Source of the DNA: Paracidovorax sp031843945
GTDB lineage: Bacteria > Pseudomonadota > Gammaproteobacteria > Burkholderiales > Burkholderiaceae_C
Direction: 5' to 3'
NCBI RefSeq assembly: GCF_031843945.1
Contig: NZ_JAVTJJ010000001.1
Span: forward strand, 124,001 to 188,000
DNA: 64,000 nucleotides
The notes beneath the pieces were generated by a model. It was given only the letters and a program-made list of their open reading frames with translations. It was not told the origin of the DNA and searched no databases. The position numbers were made by a program, and so were the translations under genes. Of this stretch, positions 54,970 to 63,156 are shown in pieces (position 1 is the first letter of the stretch; every line of letters starts with the position of its first letter).

Positions 54970-55004
54970 CGCCGACAGCCCGCCCATTGGGTGTGCTGTC
55001 GGCG
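54970..55004 (+). terminator. Stem-loop after the MBL lipoprotein gene
   Basis: A perfect 10-bp stem, CGCCGACAGC (54970-54979) and GCTGTCGGCG (54995-55004), with a nested CCCATTGGG in the loop. It lacks a T-tract, so it is a weak candidate for an intrinsic terminator. Confidence 0.4.
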
Positions 55005-55415
55005 TTGAAGATCCGGCGAAAGCTCATGGAACGTTTTCAATGGCCAGTCCGCGGGGCGCCGCTGTGAATTTGGCGCCGGATCGAATCGCCATGGGTGACG
55101 TGGAAGCGCATGGGATCATGCCGCGGTTGAACCACAGTCCTTTTGCTCGTCGCAGTTCCGCTGCCTCATTGGTCTCTCATGGCACCTCGGGGTGGGATCA
55201 ACGCGGTTTCGTAGAACCACCCGATGGCTCGGCCAAGGTGCTGTCGTAGCTGCCGCCCTGGTTGCACGCCGAACCTTCGGCCACGGTCTCTGCTCACCGC
55301 CCCGTGCACCGAGGAGCCTGTGCATCGACTTACCGATTCAAGCGCCTCCCCACAACACCTGGGTTTCAACAAGCGCGCGCGATAACGAGCCCACAGAATG
55401 TGCCGTATAAGACAT

Positions 55416-55450
55416 GACAAATTGTCTACATTTACTGAAGACAATTTGTC
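55416..55450. promoter_or_regulatory. Paired palindromes upstream of the cyanate/sulfur operon
   Basis: GACAAATTGTC (55416-55426) and GACAATTTGTC (55440-55450) are near-identical 11-base palindromes 24 bases apart. A third related sequence, TTGTGTAGACA, lies at 55470-55480. This looks like a cooperative operator about 120 bases before the first gene; the cognate regulator is not in the window. Confidence 0.55.
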
Positions 55451-55575
55451 GATGCGCATTGACTAAGAGTTGTGTAGACATCGATAAAGGGAAAAAATCT
55501 TTTAAAAACAGGAGGTTAGGAATTTTGATAGATATGGCACGGTGATTGCTTAACTAGGGTTCAACCTTGCAACCC

Positions 55576-56157
55576 ATGGAATCACCAATGACCATTACCA
55601 CCACTGAACGTGCTGCCGAAGCGGCGCAGTCCACTGTCAAGACCTATCTCCGCAGCATAGATCGTGCGGGCCTGGAAGCCTTTGCGGAGAAGGGTCGCAA
55701 CAATCCGGGCTCCAGGGGCACGAACAAAGTCCACACGGTGGTGGATGGCAAGTTCCGTACGCTGAGCTACGTCGGCGACCACACGCCGGTCGTCGTTGAC
55801 GAGCCGCCTCACTTGTTCGGTCAAGACACCGCGCCAGCACCTGGCGAAATCGTGCTGTCCGGCCTCGGTGGTTGCCTGTGCGTCGGCATCACGGCCGTTG
55901 CCACGCACCGCAACGTGAAGTTGTCCAAGTTGGAAATATTTCTGGAAGGCGATATTGGCAATCCGGCCGCCTGGGGTGCGGGTGGCGCGCCCAAGCAGCC
56001 GCTGGAGATGGGGTTCCAGGACATCCGTGTGAAGGTGGTCATCGAAGGTGATGCGCCGCGCGAAGTTCTGGACGAAATCGTTCAACACGCAAACATGTAT
56101 TCGCCTGTTGCCAACACGATGCGCAATCCGATCGCCTTCGCTATCGATCTCGCGTAA
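55576..56157 (+). CDS. OsmC-fold protein with CxC motif
   Basis: 193 residues. OsmC-fold features are LSYVGDHTPVVVDEPPHLFG, then APGEIVLSGLGGCLCVGITA and VKVVIEGDAPREVLDEIVQH. The only cysteines are Cys100 and Cys102. The second conserved OsmC/Ohr cysteine (normally in a CPxS context) is replaced by serine in MYSPVANTM, so this is not a canonical thiol peroxidase. It could carry sulfur or persulfide (inference). It is first in the operon; the next gene follows after 21 bases. The start may instead be ATG 55588. Confidence 0.82.
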   Translation: MESPMTITTTERAAEAAQSTVKTYLRSIDRAGLEAFAEKGRNNPGSRGTNKVHTVVDGKFRTLSYVGDHTPVVVDEPPHLFGQDTAPAPGEIVLSGLGGCLCVGITAVATHRNVKLSKLEIFLEGDIGNPAAWGAGGAPKQPLEMGFQDIRVKVVIEGDAPREVLDEIVQHANMYSPVANTMRNPIAFAIDLA

Positions 56158-56178
56158 CGAGCGAGTCAGGATCACACC

Positions 56179-57333
56179 ATGTCAGCGGTACTTCAGATGC
56201 CCGAGACGGACACGGAAACCCCCATCGGCGAAAGCCGTGCAGCGATGCTGGATGCCGTTCGCATGATCGCGAATGGCCCCCTGGCGGCGATGGTCGAGGA
56301 GATCGACCGGGTCGGCACCTATCCGGAGGCCGTCATGCGGGCCCTGGGCAAGGCGGGTGCCTACCGGGCGCAGACGTCACTCGACGGCAAGCCTGATTTC
56401 GTTGCCGCCATTCAGGCCATCTCCGAAGTCTCGCGCGTTTGCGGGGCGACCGGATTCATGATGTGGTGCCAGGCGGCCTGCACGCTCTACATGGAGCAAA
56501 GCGGCAATCCCGCGCTGTCGGGCGAGGCCCTTGAGCGCCACGTCAGCGGCGACTCCCTGGGCGGCACCGCCCTGAGCAATCCCATGAAAGCCATGACGGG
56601 CATCGAGCAGATGCTCCTCAAGGCTGAGAAGGTGGCGGGGGGCTACGTCGTGAACGGAACCCTCCCATGGGTCAGCAACCTCGGGCGCGGTCACTACTTC
56701 GGCGGTGCCGCCACCGTAGTCGATCCTGACGGTCCAACCCACGAAATCATGTTCATGGTGCCATGCGACGACAGCGCCATTGAACTGCGCGAGTGCCCCT
56801 CGTTTGCAGGCATGGAAGGCACGGGAACGTGGGGCGTGCGTTTTTGCGACTTCTTTGTCAGTGCAGATCGCGTGATCGCAGACCCGGTGCGGCCCTTCCT
56901 TGAGAAGGTACGCGCGAGTTTCATTCTGCTGCAGGTTGGCATGGGTCTGGGGGTCACGCAAGGGGCCATTGGAACGATGTGGGACGTCGAGCAGCAATTG
57001 GGCCATGTCAATCAGTTTCTGGATGAGCGCCCGGCAGACCTGCAGGCCGAGCTGGACGCGCTGACGGAGCGCACCTTCGCCCTGGCCCGGCAGATCGAGG
57101 CGGGAGACAAGGTGTCTTTGCTGGACGTTCTGGACGTCCGGGCGCATGCCTCGGAACTGGCGCTGCGCTCGGCGCAGTCGGCCCTGCTGCATCAGGGGGC
57201 CCGCGGCTATTTGCTGTCGTCTTCGGTGCAGCGCCGTGTCCGCGAGTCCCATTTCGTCGCGATCGTGACCCCTGCGCTCAAGCATCTTCGCCGCGAGATG
57301 GCCAAGCTCAGCAACCCGGTGACGCCGTCATGA
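56179..57333 (+). CDS. Acyl-CoA-dehydrogenase-fold flavoprotein, probable monooxygenase or dehydrogenase
   Basis: A 384-residue protein with the acyl-CoA dehydrogenase fold: an N-terminal helical part (MIANGPLAAMVEEIDRVGTY), a middle beta domain (GYVVNGTLPWVSNLGRGHYF) and a C-terminal helical bundle (ALLHQGARGYLLSSSVQRRV, RESHFVAIVTPALKHLRREM). The usual C-terminal GGxGY and EGT blocks with the catalytic glutamate are absent, as in flavin monooxygenase members such as DszC and SfnC. Its stop codon overlaps the rubredoxin-reductase start (ATGA), pointing to that protein as electron partner. The substrate is unknown; the operon suggests a thiocyanate-like compound (inference). Confidence 0.82.
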   Translation: MSAVLQMPETDTETPIGESRAAMLDAVRMIANGPLAAMVEEIDRVGTYPEAVMRALGKAGAYRAQTSLDGKPDFVAAIQAISEVSRVCGATGFMMWCQAACTLYMEQSGNPALSGEALERHVSGDSLGGTALSNPMKAMTGIEQMLLKAEKVAGGYVVNGTLPWVSNLGRGHYFGGAATVVDPDGPTHEIMFMVPCDDSAIELRECPSFAGMEGTGTWGVRFCDFFVSADRVIADPVRPFLEKVRASFILLQVGMGLGVTQGAIGTMWDVEQQLGHVNQFLDERPADLQAELDALTERTFALARQIEAGDKVSLLDVLDVRAHASELALRSAQSALLHQGARGYLLSSSVQRRVRESHFVAIVTPALKHLRREMAKLSNPVTPS

Positions 57334-58586
57334 GCGCCCTCGGCCTGACGGCACCGGAGCCGCTGGACGAATGCACGCTGGCGTTCCGGCAGTACATCTG
57401 CCGCGCCTGCGGCCTGGTCTACGACGAGGCCCAGGGCGATCCCGACAGCGGGCTCGCGCCGGGAACGCGCTTTGAAGACATTCCCGATGACTGGGAGTGC
57501 CCGCTGTGCGGTGTCACGAAATCCGATTTCGAAATCTATGTGGTGATGGCGATCACCGAGCACCGTGCTTCGCCCAGTGCAGTCGCGGGCAGTCGCAATG
57601 ATGCAGGCATCGTCATCGTCGGGGCCGGCACCGCAGGCTGGCAGATGGCACGTGCCGTGCGCGAGCAGGACGCCTGTGTACCGATCACCTTGGTCACCGA
57701 CTGCAGCGGTGATGTCTATGACAAGCCCTTGTTGTCCGTGGCATTGGCCAAGGCCATTGGCCTGCCCGCGCTGATCAAGGAAACGGGGCAAGAAGCCGCC
57801 GAACGCATGAAGGTGCGCTTGCTGGCGCACACCCATGCGATCAGCGTGTGCTCCGGCGTGAACGCGCTACGCACCACGCGAGGCACCATCAAATACAGGC
57901 ACCTGGTGCTCGCTCATGGTGCGTCGCCCAGAACGGATGCGGCCTTGCCTTCGAGCCTCTGCTGGGCTATCAACGACCTGCGGTGCTACGCCCGGTTCCG
58001 GGAGGCCATTGCTGCGTCGAACCAGCCTCAACGCATCGTGGTCGCCGGCGCCGGACTGGTGGGCTCCGAGCTGGCCAACGACCTGGCGATGGCCGGGCAC
58101 CACATCGTGCTGCTCGACGTTGCGGATCGACCGCTCGCCAACCTGCTGCCAGCGAGTGCCTCGCAGGAACTGCTTGAGGCATGGGCGCCACTGTCCATCG
58201 AGTTCGTCGGTGGCACGAAGGTCAAGTCGGTCACGAAGCAAGACCACCAATTGACGGTGGTCACCGAGGGCGGTGGGGCCTACCTGGCCGACCATGTGCT
58301 GTCGGCCACCGGTCTGCAGACGCCGACTCGCCTGGCCCAGAGTGCTGGGCTGCAGTGGAACAACGGTATTGCGGTGCAGGCACAGGATTTGCGTACCAGC
58401 GTTCCCAATATCCATGCCCTGGGCGACTGCATCAGCATCGATGGACAGGCGATGCGCTACATCGAGCCGATTGGCCGGCAGGCCAAGGTCATCGCAGCCC
58501 ATCTGACGGGCAGCGAGCCCATTGCCTATGCCCATGTCCGGCCAGTGATCCGGGTGAAGACAGCCTCTCGCGGCTTCACCGTCTGA
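57330..58586 (+). CDS. Rubredoxin fused to FAD/NAD(P)H rubredoxin reductase
   Basis: A 418-residue fusion. Residues 20-70 form a rubredoxin with iron ligands Cys24, Cys27, Cys57 and Cys60 (YICRACGLVY and WECPLCGV). After a linker of about 20 residues comes a reductase with FAD motif VIVGAGTAGWQMA, NAD(P) motif VVAGAGLVGSELANDL and IHALGDCISIDG. AlkG- and AlkT-type functions are thus on one chain, passing electrons from NAD(P)H to a partner. The gene start overlaps the upstream flavoprotein stop codon, so both are made together. Confidence 0.93.
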   Translation: MSALGLTAPEPLDECTLAFRQYICRACGLVYDEAQGDPDSGLAPGTRFEDIPDDWECPLCGVTKSDFEIYVVMAITEHRASPSAVAGSRNDAGIVIVGAGTAGWQMARAVREQDACVPITLVTDCSGDVYDKPLLSVALAKAIGLPALIKETGQEAAERMKVRLLAHTHAISVCSGVNALRTTRGTIKYRHLVLAHGASPRTDAALPSSLCWAINDLRCYARFREAIAASNQPQRIVVAGAGLVGSELANDLAMAGHHIVLLDVADRPLANLLPASASQELLEAWAPLSIEFVGGTKVKSVTKQDHQLTVVTEGGGAYLADHVLSATGLQTPTRLAQSAGLQWNNGIAVQAQDLRTSVPNIHALGDCISIDGQAMRYIEPIGRQAKVIAAHLTGSEPIAYAHVRPVIRVKTASRGFTV

Positions 58587-58630
58587 CGTTTCGACCCATT
58601 CCATTTCGCCCACCCTTGCCGAAAGACCTT

Positions 58631-60028
58631 ATGAGCTACTTCGACCCGTACGACGCCGACAAACCGCTCATGATGAATTGCGCGTGTGGACGCCACTCGT
58701 CGCAGCACGAGCATGAAGCCGACAGCGCTGCCTCCGCTACCAAGGAACTTATCCGCCGCAGCCAGACGGCCGAGTTCGAGGACTACTCGAACCAGTACAT
58801 CGAGGCCACCCTCGTGAAGGCCATCTTCCCGCAGGACGAGGTCCGCCGTCGCTTCCTGCGGGCGGTCGGCAAAGGGACTGCCATGGCCGCCATCTCCAGC
58901 GTGCTGCCCGTCGCCAGCCTGCAGGCCATGGCCCAGGAGCGCGGCGCGATTGAAAAGAAGAGCTTGAAGATCGGCTTCATACCGATCACTTGCGCCACCC
59001 CGCTCATCATGGCGGAGCCCCTGGGCTTCTACAGCAAGCAGGGCCTGGATGTCTCACTGGTCAAGACCGCCGGCTGGGCGCTGGTGCGAGACAAGATGCT
59101 CAACCGCGAGTACGACGCCTCGCATTTCCTGTCGCCGATGCCGCTGGCCATCACCATGGGCCTGGGCTCGAACGCTCAGGCCATGGAGGTCGCCACCATT
59201 CAGAACGTGAACGGCCAGGCCATCACGCTGGCCATCAAGCACAAAAACAATCGGGATCCGAAGAACTGGAAGGGCTTCAAATTCGCCATTCCTTTCGAGT
59301 ACTCCATGCACAACTTCCTGCTGCGGTACTACCTGGCCGAGGCAGGCCTGGACCCGGACCGTGACGTGCAGTTGCGGGTGGTTCCGCCGGCAGAGATGGT
59401 GGCCAACCTGCGTGCCGGCAACATCGACGGCTTTCTGGGGCCGGATCCTTTCAACCAGCGCGCCGTCGTGGAGGAGGTCGGTTTCATCCACATCCTGACC
59501 CGCGACATCTGGAATGGCCACCCTTGCTGCGCATTCGGCACCTCGGCCGAATTCATCCAGAAAAACCCGAACACATTCGCTGCGCTGTACCGCGCCGTGC
59601 TGACGGCGGCTGCCATGGCGCGGGACGCCAACAACCGTGAGCTGATCGCCAAGGTGATAGCGCCGCAGGCCTACCTCAACCAGCCGGAAGCGGTCGTCAG
59701 GCAGGTGTTGACGGGCAAGTTCGCCGACGGCCTGGGCAACATCGTCAACGTGCCGGCCCGGGTCGACTTCGATCCCATGCCGTGGCAAGGCATGGCCGTC
59801 TGGATGCTGACGCAGATGAAGCGGTGGGGCTACATCAAAGGCGAGGTCGACTACAAGCAGATCGCAGAGAAGGTGTTTCTTCTGACCGATGCAAAAAAGA
59901 CGATGCGCGAGCTGGGTCAGCCGTTCTCGGATGGCAGTGCGTATCCCAAATACGAAATCATGGGCAAGACCTTCGACCCTGCCAAGGCCCGGGCCTACGC
60001 GGACAGTTTTGCCATCAAGAAGGTCTGA
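58631..60028 (+). CDS. NrtA/CmpA-family ABC binding protein (cyanate or related anion)
   Basis: 465 residues. The mature part is of the nitrate/bicarbonate/cyanate class: LKIGFIPITCATPLIMAEPL, GFYSKQGLDVSLVKTAGWAL, GFLGPDPFNQRAVVEE. A twin-arginine signal (RRRFLRAVGKGTAMAAISSV) lies unusually far inside, at residues 72-91. The preceding 70-residue extension carries CACGRHSSQHEHE (Cys17, Cys19 and several His). Permease, ATPase and cyanase genes follow directly, so cyanate or thiocyanate is the likely ligand. ATG 58631 is chosen; a long in-frame upstream stretch overlaps the previous gene and is rejected. Confidence 0.9.
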   Translation: MSYFDPYDADKPLMMNCACGRHSSQHEHEADSAASATKELIRRSQTAEFEDYSNQYIEATLVKAIFPQDEVRRRFLRAVGKGTAMAAISSVLPVASLQAMAQERGAIEKKSLKIGFIPITCATPLIMAEPLGFYSKQGLDVSLVKTAGWALVRDKMLNREYDASHFLSPMPLAITMGLGSNAQAMEVATIQNVNGQAITLAIKHKNNRDPKNWKGFKFAIPFEYSMHNFLLRYYLAEAGLDPDRDVQLRVVPPAEMVANLRAGNIDGFLGPDPFNQRAVVEEVGFIHILTRDIWNGHPCCAFGTSAEFIQKNPNTFAALYRAVLTAAAMARDANNRELIAKVIAPQAYLNQPEAVVRQVLTGKFADGLGNIVNVPARVDFDPMPWQGMAVWMLTQMKRWGYIKGEVDYKQIAEKVFLLTDAKKTMRELGQPFSDGSAYPKYEIMGKTFDPAKARAYADSFAIKKV

Positions 60029-60031
60029 GCG

Positions 60032-60904
60032 ATGACGCCCTCCAAAACACTCCGACTTAGGGCAGGCCTCTTGTCAGCCCTGCTGCTCGCGGTTCTTCTC
60101 ACCATATGGCATGTCGCCACGCTGCCCACCAAAACCGTTCAGCCCACGCTGACTGCGGAGCAGCTGGAATATGCCAAGCTGATGGGCAAGGATCCCGCCA
60201 GGACAAGCAGCGCGGACGCCAAGTCGTCTTTCCCGACCTTGGCCGACATGGGATCGACCATTGCCAAGCATCTGGCCAGTCCCTTCTACGACAACGGCCC
60301 GAACGACAAGGGCGTCGGCATTCAGATCGCCTATTCGCTGGGCCGGGTCGCGCTGGGCTTTGGACTGGCGGCCTTGTTCGCCGTTCCGATGGGGTTTCTC
60401 ATCGGCATGAGTCCGCTGGCGTATCGAGCGCTGGATCCTTTCATCCAGGTGCTCAAACCGATTTCGCCGCTGGCCTGGATGCCCATAGCGCTCTACACCA
60501 TCAAGGACTCATCCATATCGGGCATCTTCGTGATTTTCATCTGCTCCATCTGGCCCATGCTGACCAATACCGCCTTCGGTGTCGCAGGGGTACGGCGCGA
60601 ATGGCTGAACGTGGCCAGAACCCTGGAGGTGCGGCCTGTGCGCAAGGCACTCCAGGTCATCCTGCCCGCGGCAGCCCCGACCATTCTCACCGGCATGCGC
60701 ATCAGCATGGGCATTGCCTGGCTGGTCATCGTCGCCGCGGAGATGCTGGTGGGCGGCACCGGCATCGGCTACTTCGTCTGGAACGAGTGGAACAACCTTT
60801 CGCTCACCAACGTGATCTTCGCGATTCTCGCCATCGGTCTGGTGGGCATGGCCCTGGACATGGTGTTTGCCAAAGCGCAAAAGGCGGTGACCTATGCAGA
60901 CTGA
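60032..60904 (+). CDS. ABC transporter permease, NrtB/SsuC type
   Basis: A 290-residue permease with about 6 membrane segments. The BPD-transporter loop that contacts the ATPase is EVRPVRKALQVILPAAAPTI. The N-terminal section after TM1 (TLPTKTVQPTLTAEQLEYAK) is a periplasmic loop characteristic of nitrate/cyanate permeases. It starts 3 bases after the binding-protein stop codon and overlaps the ATPase gene by 11 bases. Confidence 0.93.
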   Translation: MTPSKTLRLRAGLLSALLLAVLLTIWHVATLPTKTVQPTLTAEQLEYAKLMGKDPARTSSADAKSSFPTLADMGSTIAKHLASPFYDNGPNDKGVGIQIAYSLGRVALGFGLAALFAVPMGFLIGMSPLAYRALDPFIQVLKPISPLAWMPIALYTIKDSSISGIFVIFICSIWPMLTNTAFGVAGVRREWLNVARTLEVRPVRKALQVILPAAAPTILTGMRISMGIAWLVIVAAEMLVGGTGIGYFVWNEWNNLSLTNVIFAILAIGLVGMALDMVFAKAQKAVTYAD

Positions 60905-61823
60905 AAAAAGAAATACGGGCAGTGCGGAGGCTTTTCTGAAGGTCGAAGGGCTGACCAAGTCCTACGTCGCTGGCGCAGAACCGGTCTTCGACAGCGTGAA
61001 CTTCGACCTGGCCAAGGGCGAGTTCGCCTGCATCATCGGCCACTCCGGCTGCGGCAAGACCACCATCCTGAACGTGCTGGCGGGCCTCGAAGTGGCGAGC
61101 GGTGGAGTGGTCATCATGAACGGCCGCGAAATCTCGGGCCCCAGTCTGGAGCGCGGCGTGGTCTTCCAAGGCCACGCGCTGATGCCCTGGCTGACGGTGC
61201 GCAAGAACATTGCGTTCGCGGTGCGCAGCAAGTGGCCGCAATGGAGCGCCGCGCAGGTCAATGAGCACGTGGAAAAGTACGTGGAGCTGGTGGGCTTGAA
61301 CCATGCCATCGACAAGACGCCTTCTGCCTTGTCAGGCGGCATGAAGCAGCGCGTGGGCATTGCCCGGGCCTTTGCCATCCAGCCCAAGATGCTGCTGCTG
61401 GACGAGCCCTTCGGCGCCCTCGATGCCTTGACACGCGGCACCATCCAGGACGAGTTGCTGCGCATCTGCCGGGAAACCAACCAGACCGTGTTCATGATCA
61501 CGCACGACGTGGATGAAGCGATTCTGCTGGCCGACAAGATCTTGCTGATGAGCAACGGCCCGCAGGCCCGGATCGCTGAAATCGTGGTCAACACCATGCC
61601 GCAGGATCGCCAGCGCGCCACGCTGCATCACGACCCCCAGTACTACCGGATTCGCAACCACTTGGTGGATTTCCTGGTGGCCCGTTCCAAGGACCTGTCG
61701 AACGGCCGGGCGCCTGCCAAGCCTGTGTTCGTGCGGCCTGGCATGGACGCTGCTGTGGCGCCGCAAGCTCCCGCCGAAGAACCCCATCAAGTGACGCCGT
61801 TTCAGTTGCAACGCGTCGTCTGA
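60894..61823 (+). CDS. ABC transporter ATPase, NrtD type
   Basis: A 309-residue ATPase. Walker A is GHSGCGKTT (49-57), the Q-loop VVFQGHALMPWLTVRKNIAF, the signature SALSGGMKQRVGIARAF, Walker B KMLLLDEPFGALD, and the H-loop FMITHDVDEAILLAD. The C-terminal 60 residues are Pro/Ala-rich and lack the NrtA-like domain seen in NrtC, so this is the D-type subunit. It powers uptake of the anion bound by the upstream protein. Confidence 0.94.
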   Translation: MQTEKRNTGSAEAFLKVEGLTKSYVAGAEPVFDSVNFDLAKGEFACIIGHSGCGKTTILNVLAGLEVASGGVVIMNGREISGPSLERGVVFQGHALMPWLTVRKNIAFAVRSKWPQWSAAQVNEHVEKYVELVGLNHAIDKTPSALSGGMKQRVGIARAFAIQPKMLLLDEPFGALDALTRGTIQDELLRICRETNQTVFMITHDVDEAILLADKILLMSNGPQARIAEIVVNTMPQDRQRATLHHDPQYYRIRNHLVDFLVARSKDLSNGRAPAKPVFVRPGMDAAVAPQAPAEEPHQVTPFQLQRVV

Positions 61824-61860
61824 ATTTTTGAATTTCCACACCTTAACTACAGGAGAACCC

Positions 61861-62304
61861 ATGAGCCGTCTCGAAGTCACCGAAAAAATCATTGCCGCCA
61901 AAGTGTCCAAGGAGCTGAAGTGGTCGGAGGTCGCCGCCAAAGTCGGCCTCAGCAAAGAGTGGGTGACGTCCGCCTGCCTGGGCCAGATGACCCTGAGCAA
62001 GCCTCAGGCAGCCATCCTGGCCGAGATATTCGATCTGAGCGAAGAAGACGCCAAGTGGCTGACCGTGACACCCTACAAGGGATCGCTGCCCACCTCGGTG
62101 CCAACCGACCCGCTCATCTACCGCTTCTATGAAATGGTGAACGTCTACGGCACCACCTTCAAGGCCCTGATCCACGAGGAGTTCGGCGACGGCATCATGA
62201 GCGCGATCGACTTCAAGATGGACCTGCAACGCGAGAACGACCCCAACGGTGACCGCGTGCGCATCGTCATGAGCGGCAAGTTCTTGCCCTACAAGCAGTA
62301 CTGA
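61861..62304 (+). CDS. cynS: Cyanate hydratase (cyanase)
   Basis: A 147-residue cyanase. The N-terminal helical DNA-binding-like domain includes WSEVAAKVGLSKEWVTSACL. The catalytic C-terminal domain has Arg88 and Glu91 (YRFYEMVNVYGTTFKAL) and Ser114 (SAIDF), matching E. coli Arg96, Glu99 and Ser122 with a constant offset of 8. It converts cyanate and bicarbonate to ammonia and 2 CO2 as a decamer. AGGAGA lies 4 bases before the ATG. No cynT carbonic anhydrase or cynR regulator is adjacent. Confidence 0.97.
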   Translation: MSRLEVTEKIIAAKVSKELKWSEVAAKVGLSKEWVTSACLGQMTLSKPQAAILAEIFDLSEEDAKWLTVTPYKGSLPTSVPTDPLIYRFYEMVNVYGTTFKALIHEEFGDGIMSAIDFKMDLQRENDPNGDRVRIVMSGKFLPYKQY

Positions 62305-62326
62305 GACTGACGTCGGACGCCCCGTG

Positions 62327-63142
62327 ATGCTTGCAGCGGCCTACGGCGCCACGGTGGGGCTCATCCTCGGGCTCACGGGCGCAGGCGGGGGCATTCTGGC
62401 TGTGCCCGCCCTGGTGCTCGGCTTGGGCTGGCAGCCGCAGGCGGCAACGCCGGTGGCCTTGCTGGCCGTGGGACTGTCGGCCGGTCTGGGCGCCTGCGGC
62501 GGGCTTCGCCGGGGCCTTGTCCGCTGGCGGGCTGCCTTGTTGATGGCGTCGCTGGGCATCTGCTTTTCTCCGCTGGGGGTGAAGGCCGCCCATGCGCTGC
62601 CGCAGACGGTGCTCATGACGCTGTTTGCCCTGGCCATGCTCCTGGTCGCCGCACGCCTCTTGAGGCAGGCCGCGACGGGCGCGCATGTCGCCGAAAGTTC
62701 GCCAGCGCTGGTGCTGCCGACCGCGGGCAAGCGTTGCGTCATCGATCGCAGCTCGGGGCGGTTTCGCTGGACATCACGATGCGCGGTGACGCTGTCTTGC
62801 ATCGGCGGATGCGCCGGCCTGCTGACCGGGATGCTGGGCGTGGGCGGCGGTTTTCTCATCGTTCCCGCTTTTCGCCAGTGGACCGATGTCGGCATGCAGG
62901 CCATCGTCGCCACCTCGCTGCTGGTCATCGCGCTCGTATCGCTGGGCGCCACGGTCAGCGCCCTGCAGGCCGGTGCAAGAATGGGGACGGAAGGCGTGGC
63001 ATTCGTCGCGTCCGCGATGGCTGGAATGCTGGCGGGACGGCATTTCTCCGTCAGCATTCGCAGCGAAATTCTCCAGGCGGGATTTGCTGTTCTGTCTGTT
63101 TTTGTGGCCCTGGCGCTGCTCTACCGAACCTGGATGCATTGA
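62327..63142 (+). CDS. TauE/SafE family anion exporter
   Basis: A 271-residue membrane protein with the duplicated TauE/SafE half-repeats: VGLILGLTGAGGGILAVPAL and CAGLLTGMLGVGGGFLIVPA. It has seven to eight membrane segments. Members export sulfite or sulfoacetate or take up sulfonates, and in BigR-type operons they accompany persulfide dioxygenases. Here it lies between cyanase and such a dioxygenase, so sulfite export is likely (inference). A GTG at 62324 is an alternative start. Confidence 0.88.
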   Translation: MLAAAYGATVGLILGLTGAGGGILAVPALVLGLGWQPQAATPVALLAVGLSAGLGACGGLRRGLVRWRAALLMASLGICFSPLGVKAAHALPQTVLMTLFALAMLLVAARLLRQAATGAHVAESSPALVLPTAGKRCVIDRSSGRFRWTSRCAVTLSCIGGCAGLLTGMLGVGGGFLIVPAFRQWTDVGMQAIVATSLLVIALVSLGATVSALQAGARMGTEGVAFVASAMAGMLAGRHFSVSIRSEILQAGFAVLSVFVALALLYRTWMH

Positions 63143-63156
63143 TTTTTGCGTGCCTT

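Larger units (their letters stand above)
54928..55575. other. Long intergenic region upstream of the cyanate/sulfur operon
   Basis: About 650 bases without a convincing gene. The first part holds a stem-loop (54970-55004). The middle (55030-55380) is GC-rich with only short unconvincing frames and no recognisable transposase. The last 180 bases are AT-rich and hold paired palindromes and probably the operon promoter. Confidence 0.55.

Noticed and set aside
55030..55400. Possible insertion-sequence or transposase remnant upstream of the cyanate/sulfur operon.
   Set aside because: Short frames exist on both strands, but I found no transposase motif, terminal repeats or target duplication.
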